In this document: piece by piece, positions 7,902 to 14,913 of the stretch
Layout of the letters: each line of letters begins with the position of its first letter
How positions within the stretch are numbered: the stretch's first letter is position 1
Assembly (NCBI GenBank): GCA_002393705.1
Contig: DGTH01000040.1
Span: forward strand, 1 to 25,123
DNA: 25,123 bases
Source: Prevotella sp. UBA4341
GTDB lineage: Bacteria > Bacteroidota > Bacteroidia > Bacteroidales > Bacteroidaceae
Reading direction: 5' to 3'
Translations under genes and position numbers: made by a program
The notes under the pieces: generated by a model
Told to the model about the DNA's origin: nothing
Databases searched by the model: none
The model's input: the letters and a program-made list of their open reading frames with translations, nothing else

Positions 7902-9650
7902 TTAATATCCCTTGTTCTGCGTGTAGAGTCCGGGCACGTAGAAAAGCTGGATGTAAGGCAGGGGGAAGTACTCGTTCTTGCCCGCCGTGAAGTGGGCGTC
8001 CTTGTAGTACTGAGCGTAGGTCTGACCGTCATAGATGACGTCCTTCTCCTTTTCGAAGAACGTGTTGAGCGTCTTCGAGGCAATGCCCCAGCGGCGCAGG
8101 TCGAAGTAGCGGCCGTTCTCCATGGCCAGCTCTAAGCGGCGCTCCCACTGCAGGCACTGGCGGGCCTGATCTTTGCTCTGGAAGTAGCTGGCGGGGTAGA
8201 GTGCTATTTCGCACTGGTCCTTGGCGTAGCCGATGTGCTTGTCGATGGAGTTCTTGGCACGCTGGCGAATATCGTTGATGATGGTGCGGGCCTCCTCAAG
8301 CGAACCGGTCTCGATGAGTGCTTCGGCACGCATCAGCATGACGTCGGTGTAGCGGAACACGTAGTCGTTCATGGCGAAAGCCTGCCAGGGGTTGTCGAAG
8401 GTCTCACCCTTTGAGCGCTGCGGCACTTCCTTCAGCGACGCGTAGTAGCCGTAGGTGTTAGGCGTACGCGAGTTGTCCTTTGTCATGGTGTAATCGACCT
8501 CATACTTGTAAGGGAAGGTAGGCATGCCCACGGTGTGGAAGAGGCGCGGATCCCACTTCTGTGCGGTAGGTACGCCATTGATGGGGTAGTCTATGCTGTT
8601 GTTGTAGTCGTTGAACATGGGCAGGCCGTCCTTGGTCTTGAAGGCGTTGACCAGGTTCTGTGTGGGCTTGTGGAAGTCCCATCCGCACGACCAGATGCCC
8701 CAGCAGCCGTTCAGCATGTTCGACCAGTTGGCACGTCCGTAGAGCGTGTTGTCGTCCTGATAGTTAGAGTGCTGCACGGCAAAGACGCTCTCCTTCGAGT
8801 TCTTGTACTCGGGCAGGAAGATGTCGCCGTAGTCCTCTAAGTAGCCGTACTGTGAGTTCTTCACCACGTCGGTGTATTTCAGCACTTCCTGCATGTATTG
8901 GCTGTTAATGTGGCTGACGCCGGTGTTGGCTTCGTAACCGTCGCCCCAGGCCATGGTGAGGTAGCACTTGGCCAGATAGGCAGCTGCAGCTATCTTGTTG
9001 GCACGTCCGCCCTGGGCCTGCTTCTCAGGCAGTACGTCGTAGGCCGTCTTGAAGTCGGCAATGATCTTCTGCATCAGCTCCTCGTGGGTAAACTCGTCAT
9101 TGCGGGTCTGCTCCTCGGAGTGAGTTTTATAGACCTCTTCGTCAACCCAAGGCACTTGGTTCCAGATTTGAACCAGCTTGAAGTAGAAGTGAGCGCGCAG
9201 GAAGAGCACCTCACCCTTACGGATGGCGGCCGTCTCGGCTCCTAACTTCTCTTCGCCGTAAGTATCGAGCGACACCAGTGCACGGTTGCAACGGCTGACG
9301 CTGCAGTAGAGGTGATACCACATTTCGTCCATGTGGTCGGGCGTTGAGGCCGTCAGGGTTGACCATACCTCGAAGGGGTGATAGTTCGTGTCGGTAGTAC
9401 CCGAGCCGCCCTTCATGCAGTCGTCACTCGTCAGGTCGCCGTAAGGCCAGAGGTTGAAGGGGTAGGTGTACCAGTCGTCGCCTAACTTGGCGTAGGCAGC
9501 GGTCACCATTTCGTCGGGTTGGCTCATGGCCAGGTCTTCGCTGATGACACCCTGCGGCTCTACATCGATGAAGTCGTTGCAGCTCGTCATGGTTGCTGCA
9601 ATACCGCAGCAAACTAAACCAGCGCAGAAAAACTTATATATTGCTTTCAT
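7902..9650 (-). CDS. SusD/RagB-family glycan-binding lipoprotein
   Basis: 582 residues. The lipoprotein signal MTSC (cysteine 24) is followed by NDFIDVEPQG, the usual start of mature SusD proteins. Helical TPR-like segments include CNRALVSLDTYG and GEVLFLRAHFYFKLVQIW. The C-terminal RagB/SusD region has YRYTDVMLMRAEALIETG and WERRLELAMENGRYFDLRRWG, and the protein ends near FYVPGLYTQNKGY. SusD proteins form the lid of the SusC transporter and bind the oligosaccharide cargo at the cell surface. The gene starts 37 nt after the susC stop and belongs to the same operon. It is of ordinary length with no damage seen. Confidence 0.97.
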   Translation of the reverse strand: MKAIYKFFCAGLVCCGIAATMTSCNDFIDVEPQGVISEDLAMSQPDEMVTAAYAKLGDDWYTYPFNLWPYGDLTSDDCMKGGSGTTDTNYHPFEVWSTLTASTPDHMDEMWYHLYCSVSRCNRALVSLDTYGEEKLGAETAAIRKGEVLFLRAHFYFKLVQIWNQVPWVDEEVYKTHSEEQTRNDEFTHEELMQKIIADFKTAYDVLPEKQAQGGRANKIAAAAYLAKCYLTMAWGDGYEANTGVSHINSQYMQEVLKYTDVVKNSQYGYLEDYGDIFLPEYKNSKESVFAVQHSNYQDDNTLYGRANWSNMLNGCWGIWSCGWDFHKPTQNLVNAFKTKDGLPMFNDYNNSIDYPINGVPTAQKWDPRLFHTVGMPTFPYKYEVDYTMTKDNSRTPNTYGYYASLKEVPQRSKGETFDNPWQAFAMNDYVFRYTDVMLMRAEALIETGSLEEARTIINDIRQRAKNSIDKHIGYAKDQCEIALYPASYFQSKDQARQCLQWERRLELAMENGRYFDLRRWGIASKTLNTFFEKEKDVIYDGQTYAQYYKDAHFTAGKNEYFPLPYIQLFYVPGLYTQNKGY

Positions 9651-9687
9651 AACTATTTAACTTTTTAACTTTGTTACCTTTTTACCT

Positions 9688-12600
9688 TTAGAAAGAAGTT
9701 TGAATACCGAAGGAGAGCGAAGTGCTGTTAGGATACATCCAACGGGGGTTCTCCGGGTCAGAGCAGGTCAGCGAGCCACTCTTCACCGTCAGCAGGTTGT
9801 GGCCTGAGATATAGATGCGGGCACTGGTCATGTGCAGCGGCTTGAGAACCTTCTCAGGAATGTTGTAGCCTATCTGTACCTGGCGCAGCTTGGCGTAAGA
9901 GCCGTTCTCCACGAAGTAGCTGGAAGTGCGGCCTTCGTTGCCAGTGTTGTTGGTGGTCAGGGCGGGGATGCTTGAGCCCGTGTTGCCTGTGGTCCAGGCG
10001 TCGAGCATGCGGCTACCCTTGTTGGAACCGGCATCGGTGATGGAGTAGAAGTCTGTCTGGAACTTCTGGTCGTTGTAGATGTCCTGTCCGGCTACGCCCT
10101 GCCAGAACATCGAGAAGTCGAAGTCCTTATAGCCTAACTCAACGTTCAGACCCCAAGAGAAGTTGGGCACGGGATTGAAAATCCAGGTCTGGTCCTGCTC
10201 GTTGATGACGCCATTACCGTCAAGGTCGGCATACTTCAGGCCACCTACGCGGGCGTTCTCCTGACCGCTGGCCAGCACTTCCTCGCGGCTCTGGAACAAG
10301 CCGTCAGCCACGTAGCCTACGATGGAGCCGTAAGGCTTGCCACTCTCTACGAGGTTCTCCTTCGACGTGTGAACGTAGGAACCGGTAGTCGTCTCAGGCA
10401 GGTATGTAACTTTCGAGCGGAAGAAGTCCAGGTTACCGTTGATGTTGTAGCGCAGGCCGTACTCGGTGGTGTGGCGATAGCCCAGGGCAAACTCCATACC
10501 CCAGTTCTTCAGCGAGGGGCCGTTGAGCCAGGAAGCGCCGCCCTCACCCATGGAGCCTAAGTAGGCCGGATTGATGAGCATGTCCTTTACCTTCTTGATA
10601 TAGGTATCCCACGTACCGTAGAGTTCGCCTCCGAAGAGTGAGAAGTCAAGACCGACGTTCCACTGCTCGGTGGTCTCCCACTTCAGGTCGTTATTCTGTG
10701 CCTGTGTAGCACGATAGCCAGAGGGGAATACGCCCGAACCCTCCAGGCCAAGGTCGTAGGCCGTCGATTCGTTGCGTCCGCCGCCGTAGGTGGCAGCGTA
10801 GAGTCCGTAGCGTGCGTAGTTGCTGATGGCCTGGTTACCGGTCTGTCCCCAAGAAGCACGCAGCTTCAGGTCGCTGAGCCAGTCGAGGTTGAGGTTCTGT
10901 GAGAGACGGTAGCCAATAGTAGCTGCGGGGAACGTACCGTAGCGGTTGTTCTCACCGAAGCGGCTTGAACCGTCGTGACGGATGGTGAACGAAGCCAGGA
11001 TCAGGTCCTTCCAGTTGTAGTCGGCCTTACCGAAGAACGATACCAGGTGGTAACCCTCTTCAATACCGGTGGCACGCTGTGTGCCGGTGGCGGCGTTGGG
11101 CCACATGTACTTGTAGTTCTCTATGGCGTACATCTGGGCGTAAGCCGAGAAGTCGTCGCGTGTCTGGCTGTACAGCTCGATACCGCCCAGCACGTTGAAC
11201 GTGTGCTCGTTGTTCAGTACGAAGTTGTAGGTAGCGGTGTTCGACCACGTCCACTTCATGTCGTTAGCCTGAGAGACGGTCGATGAGGGGGTGGAGTTGT
11301 TGACCACGTCAGAGTGCCATGTGTAGGTTACACTGTGTATGAAGCCGGCATCGTAGTCAATACCGAAGCTGCTGCGCAGCGTCAGTCCCTTAACCGGGGT
11401 AAGGTTAACGAAGGCGTTACCGAAGATACGCCAAATCTTCAGGCGGTTGTCGCGGTTATGGTAGAGCTCGCGCAGCGGGTTCTGACGGTCGCTCATGCCA
11501 CCCACGGGGCCTGAGAACGTCGTGCCGTCTTCCTCATAGACGGGCAGTGTGGGTGCCATCTTCAGGGCGTTCTCCAGAGGCTGGCAGTCGGCCTGGTTAG
11601 AGTAGGTCACCGTCAGGTTCTCACCAACGGTTACAATGCTGTTCAGCTTGTAGCTGGTATTGATACGGCCCGAGAAACTCTCGAAGTCTGTATATTTCAG
11701 GATACCTTTGTTCTTCTTATAGCCGGCAGAGAACAGGGCCGAGAACTTGTCGGTAGCTCCAGAGATAGAGAGGTCGTAGTTCTGAGAGAAGCCAGTGCGC
11801 GATATTTCGTCGAGCCAGTCGGTATCGCTGAAGCGCATGGTCTTCTTTGAGTTCATGAATCCATCGTACAGACCGTTCACCATGAAGCTCTCCATCTGTC
11901 CTGTAGCGGGGTTCCAGGCACTGATGGGCGTGCCTGCCGGAGCGTGCAGCGTCAGTCCGTAGTTGTTGGCATACTGCTCGGGGTCCAGTCCGTCGTTCAT
12001 GGCGGCCTGTGCCATCGAGGTAGCATAGTCGGCTGTGTTGGCCAGCTTCATCATGCTCTGCTTGTTGTAGAACTGAGCGGTCAGGTTGGCCGAGAAGTCT
12101 ATCTTCAGCTTGTCGCCCTTCTTGCCCGAACGGGTGGTGATGATGATGACACCGTTGGCAGCACGGCTACCATAGATAGAGGCTGAGGCAGCGTCCTTCA
12201 GTACCTGCATCGACTCAATGTCGTTCATGTTCAGCGTGTTCAGGTTTGTCGTGGTGGGCACGCCGTCAATGATGAAGAGCGGGTCCTGCGATGAGTTGAA
12301 CGAACCGATACCACGAATACGCACCGTACCGGCACCAACGGGCGAACCGTCGCTCGTAATGGTCATGCCCGGCACCTTACCTTGCAGCGCACGCATGGGG
12401 TCGGTGTCGGCACTGGTCTTCAGTTCTTTGGTCTGCACCACGGCCACCGAACCCGTCAGGTCGGCCTTACGTTGTGTCTGGTAACCTACTACCACGACTT
12501 CTGCCAGCTCCGTGGCATCTTCTTTGAGGGTCACTTGCATGCCGTTCTGGGCAGGCAGCTCTTGTGTGTCATAGCCGATGTAGGAGAACACCAGCGTAGC

Positions 12601-12801
12601 ACCTGACTTCACTTTTACGCGGAAGTTTCCGTCAATGTCGGTGATGACACCGTTCGACGTGCCTTTCTCCATGACGGTAGCGCCGATAACGGGTTCGCCC
12701 TCGGGGTCAACCACGTTACCCGTAATTTCCTGTTGCGCGTACATTGCCATGGTGAGCAGCAGCGACAGAAAACTCAGAATGAATCTCTTTGCTTGTTTCA
12801 T
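9688..12801 (-). CDS. SusC-family TonB-dependent outer-membrane transporter
   Basis: 1037 residues from the ATG at 12799-12801. A longer frame reaches 12891 but would include the -7 promoter box, so the inner ATG is chosen; it also gives a proper signal peptide ending MYAQ. Domains are a carboxypeptidase-regulatory-like domain (about 22-100), a plug (about 110-235; GYQTQRKADLTGSV, ALQGKVPGM, VRIRGIGSF, IIDGVPTT, then ASASIYGSRAANGV) and a 22-strand barrel ending in a terminal Phe. It imports oligosaccharides with the adjacent SusD, powered by TonB-ExbBD. First gene of the susC-susD-DUF4960-GH32 operon, a layout matching a levan/fructan utilisation locus. Confidence 0.97.
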   Translation of the reverse strand: MKQAKRFILSFLSLLLTMAMYAQQEITGNVVDPEGEPVIGATVMEKGTSNGVITDIDGNFRVKVKSGATLVFSYIGYDTQELPAQNGMQVTLKEDATELAEVVVVGYQTQRKADLTGSVAVVQTKELKTSADTDPMRALQGKVPGMTITSDGSPVGAGTVRIRGIGSFNSSQDPLFIIDGVPTTTNLNTLNMNDIESMQVLKDAASASIYGSRAANGVIIITTRSGKKGDKLKIDFSANLTAQFYNKQSMMKLANTADYATSMAQAAMNDGLDPEQYANNYGLTLHAPAGTPISAWNPATGQMESFMVNGLYDGFMNSKKTMRFSDTDWLDEISRTGFSQNYDLSISGATDKFSALFSAGYKKNKGILKYTDFESFSGRINTSYKLNSIVTVGENLTVTYSNQADCQPLENALKMAPTLPVYEEDGTTFSGPVGGMSDRQNPLRELYHNRDNRLKIWRIFGNAFVNLTPVKGLTLRSSFGIDYDAGFIHSVTYTWHSDVVNNSTPSSTVSQANDMKWTWSNTATYNFVLNNEHTFNVLGGIELYSQTRDDFSAYAQMYAIENYKYMWPNAATGTQRATGIEEGYHLVSFFGKADYNWKDLILASFTIRHDGSSRFGENNRYGTFPAATIGYRLSQNLNLDWLSDLKLRASWGQTGNQAISNYARYGLYAATYGGGRNESTAYDLGLEGSGVFPSGYRATQAQNNDLKWETTEQWNVGLDFSLFGGELYGTWDTYIKKVKDMLINPAYLGSMGEGGASWLNGPSLKNWGMEFALGYRHTTEYGLRYNINGNLDFFRSKVTYLPETTTGSYVHTSKENLVESGKPYGSIVGYVADGLFQSREEVLASGQENARVGGLKYADLDGNGVINEQDQTWIFNPVPNFSWGLNVELGYKDFDFSMFWQGVAGQDIYNDQKFQTDFYSITDAGSNKGSRMLDAWTTGNTGSSIPALTTNNTGNEGRTSSYFVENGSYAKLRQVQIGYNIPEKVLKPLHMTSARIYISGHNLLTVKSGSLTCSDPENPRWMYPNSTSLSFGIQTSF

Positions 12802-12844
12802 TTGCTTTTGTTTTTTGGTTAGTATAAAAATTGAGATTTGTGCC

Positions 12845-12853
12845 GCAAAAGTA
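12845..12853 (-). promoter_or_regulatory. -7 promoter box of the susC operon
   Basis: The minus strand reads TACTTTTGC (TAnnTTTGC), 43 nt upstream of the susC ATG. The leader contains TACTAACC at 12817-12824, 15 nt before the ATG. No good -33 TTTG is seen, suggesting activator dependence. Confidence 0.7.
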
Positions 12854-12902
12854 CGTCTTCTCGCGCATACGGGATGAAAAAGTTGTTTCATAGCATAGAA
12901 AA

Positions 12903-12942
12903 AATCGTTCTAAGCAACAAAAATTGTAGCCTTTGAACGATT
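12903..12942. promoter_or_regulatory. Inverted repeat AATCGTTC/GAACGATT upstream of susC (putative operator)
   Basis: Perfect 8-bp inverted repeat (12903-12910 and 12935-12942) with 24 nt between the arms, 49 nt or more upstream of the -7 box. ATCGTTC is also the promoter-proximal end of the 62-bp module at the other two regulated promoters. There it sits 29 nt from -7; here the distance is 50 nt, a difference of 21 nt or two helical turns. A binding site for the adjacent regulator 2 is likely. Confidence 0.5.
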
Positions 12943-12970
12943 ATTGTTATAGCTGCTGGCGGCTTTTGCT

Positions 12971-12979
12971 TACCTTTGC
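12971..12979 (+). promoter_or_regulatory. Plus-strand -7 box upstream of a possible small RNA
   Basis: TACCTTTGC is a perfect TAnnTTTGC on the plus strand. It is followed after 5 nt by ATTCAGAAAT, the same 10-mer that follows the tRNA-Gln promoter at 18959. No gene lies downstream on this strand; regulator 2 runs the opposite way. The -33 region is weak. Confidence 0.4.
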
Positions 12980-12986
12980 CAACGAT

Positions 12987-13097
12987 TCAGAAATAGGTAA
13001 AAATAGTTAGGCGTGGAACTGATTATTTCCAGCTTATGCGAACCAGGTCTGCGACAACCTATAGTAGCTGAGGAAATATCAGTCCACACCTTTTTTT
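12987..13097 (+). ncRNA. Candidate antisense small RNA overlapping the 3' end of regulator 2
   Basis: A perfect -7 box at 12971-12979 would start transcription near 12987. The next 110 nt end in a long imperfect stem-loop (13011-13034 with 13066-13089) followed immediately by seven T residues (13091-13097), as in a factor-independent terminator. The RNA would overlap the last codons of regulator 2. PUL-linked antisense RNAs are known in Bacteroides. The 5' end is inferred, and the stem could simply be a shared terminator. Confidence 0.3.
13011..13097. terminator. Long imperfect stem-loop at the end of regulator 2, possibly bidirectional
   Basis: TGGAACTGATTATTTCC on the left pairs with GGAAATATCAGTCCA on the right, with AGCT closing the stem and small bulges. 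The loop is about 31 nt. Reading plus, the stem is followed by TTTTTTT. Reading minus, it is followed by a shorter run (TATTTTTA) after the regulator stop codon at 13079-13081. Confidence 0.55.
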
Positions 13098-14713
13098 ATC
13101 TCGCCGGGCAACTGCCCGTACTCTTCCTTAAAGCACTTCGTAAAGTAACTTGGCGCTGTAAAGCCTACAAGGTAGGCCACCTCGCTGATGCTCTTGTCTG
13201 TGGTCAGTAGCAGCTGGTAGGCTCGCTTCAGGCGGGCACTGCGCAACAGCTCGTTGGGTGTCGAGCCGCTCACGGCCTTTACCTTACGGTACAGCTGTAC
13301 TCTGCTCAGATGCATGTCTGCCGCCAAGTTTTCAACACTCAGTTCACTGTCTGAGAGACGGGTCTCAACGACCGACCTGAATCTTGTGATGAAGAGCGAT
13401 GTCGTGTTTGGCTCCTCGCTTCTCTCTGCCCTGTCCTCGCTCTTTTCCGTTACATGCTCCTCACTCTTCTCTTCTGCTTCGTTGCTCCTCTCTGTTGCCT
13501 GCTTCTCGTTGCTCCCGCTTGTTGGCTCCTCGCCCTTTTCTGTTACCTGCTCCTCGCTCCTTGCTGGCTCTGGCTCGGGTGCCAGATCCCACAGGGTATT
13601 GGCAATTCTTTCGCGTTGCATGTTAGCTTTCCCTATATAATATAGGTATAGCAGCACAATGGCTACTAAGAGCAAAGCGATGATGGCGCAGGCCAGCCAG
13701 GTAATGGTGCGCTGAGTGTCCAACTGCTGTACGTAGCTGTCGGCCTTGTTGTGTAGCTGGTCCAAATAGGCTGCCTGACGCATGATTTCGCCACTCTGCA
13801 TGAAAAGCACGTCAGCGTTGTCTCGTGTTACTAAGGCCGACTGCAGGTGGGTCTCCTTCTCGTAAGGCTTGCCTTCCAGAATATCGACAGCCAGCTGTAT
13901 GAGCTGGTCGCCATGGGTGGGGTAGATGTAGCTGGCATCCAGAATGGAGTCGCGCACCAGTCTGATGCCGCCGTCCTCACCGGGTAGTCCGTCAATGCCG
14001 CAGAAGCGGGTCTTGGCTGACTGGGCGTTGTGTTGCATGAAGGCCTTGCGAGCCCCCATCGCCATGCGGTCGTTCTGGGCAAAGACATAGTCGATGCTGT
14101 TCAGTTCGCCCCCGTAGCTCTCTACTGCCTTGAAGGCGCTCTGCTCTGTCCAGTCGCCTTGCAGCGTGGCCGCAATGGTAATGTCGGGGTAACGGCCAAT
14201 GGCATCGGTGAAACCCTTGTGACGGTCTATGGCTGGTGAGGAGCCTTTCAGTCCCATTACCTCCATGACGCGCCCCTTGCCACCGAGCCGCTTGGCAATG
14301 TACTCGCCCATCTGGCGTCCCATCTCGTAGTTGTCGGCACTCATAAAGGCGGTGAACTTACGGGAGTTGGTTTTTCGTTCAAACACGATGACAGGTATGC
14401 CCCTGTCGTAGGCCCGGTCTATGGCCGGCGAAATGGTGGCCACCTGGTTAGGAGCCACGATGAGCAGGTCGATGCCTGCCGTGAGCAGGCTGTCAATCTG
14501 CTGAATCTGACGCTCGTCGCTGTCGTATGCTGAAGCAAAGCGCAGCTCCACATTGTCGTGCAGATAGGAACTCATGAGAAGTTCCGCGTTCTGCTTGTTG
14601 CGCCAGATGTCTTCCGAGCACTGCGAGACTCCGATGACGTAGGGCTGCGGAGCCTCAGTACAGCTGCAGAGGAAAGCTGCCAGAAGGAATAAAGAAACTA
14701 CCAGTTGTCGCAT
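13079..14713 (-). CDS. Membrane-spanning sugar-sensing AraC-type regulator 2 (PBP sensor, TM, HTH)
   Basis: 544 residues from the ATG at 14711-14713. A TTG eight codons earlier lies inside the -7 box and is rejected. Layout: lipoprotein-type signal FLCSC (cysteine 18); periplasmic-binding-protein domain (about 25-305; YVIGVSQCSEDIW, LLIVAPNQ, QNDRMAMGA, CGIDGLPGE); transmembrane segment (about 339-357); a highly charged Glu/Ser/Thr repeat linker (about 380-436); AraC domain (about 440-540; LYRKVKAVSGSTPNELLR, VGFTAPSYFTKCFKEEYG). It is a paralogue of the 3002-4549 product, which lacks the charged linker. It lies directly upstream of the susC promoter and probably activates the fructan operon on sensing a sugar, by analogy with the fructose sensor BT1754. 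It has no kinase or receiver domain. Confidence 0.9.
   Translation of the reverse strand: MRQLVVSLFLLAAFLCSCTEAPQPYVIGVSQCSEDIWRNKQNAELLMSSYLHDNVELRFASAYDSDERQIQQIDSLLTAGIDLLIVAPNQVATISPAIDRAYDRGIPVIVFERKTNSRKFTAFMSADNYEMGRQMGEYIAKRLGGKGRVMEVMGLKGSSPAIDRHKGFTDAIGRYPDITIAATLQGDWTEQSAFKAVESYGGELNSIDYVFAQNDRMAMGARKAFMQHNAQSAKTRFCGIDGLPGEDGGIRLVRDSILDASYIYPTHGDQLIQLAVDILEGKPYEKETHLQSALVTRDNADVLFMQSGEIMRQAAYLDQLHNKADSYVQQLDTQRTITWLACAIIALLLVAIVLLYLYYIGKANMQRERIANTLWDLAPEPEPARSEEQVTEKGEEPTSGSNEKQATERSNEAEEKSEEHVTEKSEDRAERSEEPNTTSLFITRFRSVVETRLSDSELSVENLAADMHLSRVQLYRKVKAVSGSTPNELLRSARLKRAYQLLLTTDKSISEVAYLVGFTAPSYFTKCFKEEYGQLPGEIKKGVD
13402..13567 (-). repeat. Degenerate repeats encoding the charged linker of regulator 2
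   Basis: The stretch encodes recurring SEEQVTEK, NEKQATERS, SEEHVTEKSE and RSEE peptide units between the membrane helix and the DNA-binding domain. At DNA level it is rich in repeated GAGGAG and GTTACC/GTAACA blocks. No matching linker is present in regulator 1, so it probably arose by slippage or tandem duplication. Confidence 0.7.
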
Positions 14714-14733
14714 TTTGGTTCGTTTTATGGACT

Positions 14734-14742
14734 GCAAAAGTA
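14734..14742 (-). promoter_or_regulatory. -7 promoter box of regulator 2
   Basis: The minus strand reads TACTTTTGC, with a TTG about 20 nt further upstream as a possible -33 element. It lies 20 nt before the chosen ATG, so the leader is very short. Confidence 0.65.
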
Positions 14743-14818
14743 CGAAAAAACGAACAACTATGCAAGAAAATCCAGATATATTTTTTCTTTACTCCTTGTT
14801 ATAGTTAGTGAGCAGGTG

Positions 14819-14891
14819 AGCCCCCTCCAAACCTCCCCGAGGGGAGGCTTTTGGCGTAGCTGTTTCCCCCTCGGGGGACGGAAGGGGGGCT
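14819..14891. repeat. GC-rich palindromic element with three-hairpin structure
   Basis: Outer arms AGCCCCCTCC (14819-14828) and GGAAGGGGGGCT (14880-14891) enclose two inner hairpins: CCTCCCC-GA-GGGGAGG (14832-14847) and CCCCC-TC-GGGGG (14866-14877). The whole can fold as a three-way junction. It lies between the end of cdsA and regulator 2 and looks like a dispersed, REP-like intergenic element. It may stop or insulate transcription in both directions. Confidence 0.7.
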
Positions 14892-14913
14892 GACGCTCTA
14901 AAACAGCGTCAGC
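14889..14913 (-). terminator. Hairpin overlapping the cdsA stop codon
   Basis: Perfect 9-bp inverted repeat GCTGACGCT/AGCGTCAGC (14889-14897 and 14905-14913) with the cdsA stop codon (14898-14900) in its 7-nt loop. There is no T-run; the GC-rich palindromic element follows directly. A role in ending or protecting the cdsA transcript is plausible. Confidence 0.4.

Noticed and set aside
12802..12891. Upstream start for susC giving a longer N-terminus
   Set aside because: It would place the -7 promoter box inside the coding region and spoil the signal peptide; the ATG at 12801 is preferred.
13254..13645. Plus-strand Ser/Leu-rich frames opposite the regulator 2 linker
   Set aside because: They arise from the antisense of the Glu/Ser repeat codons and have no start context or known domain.
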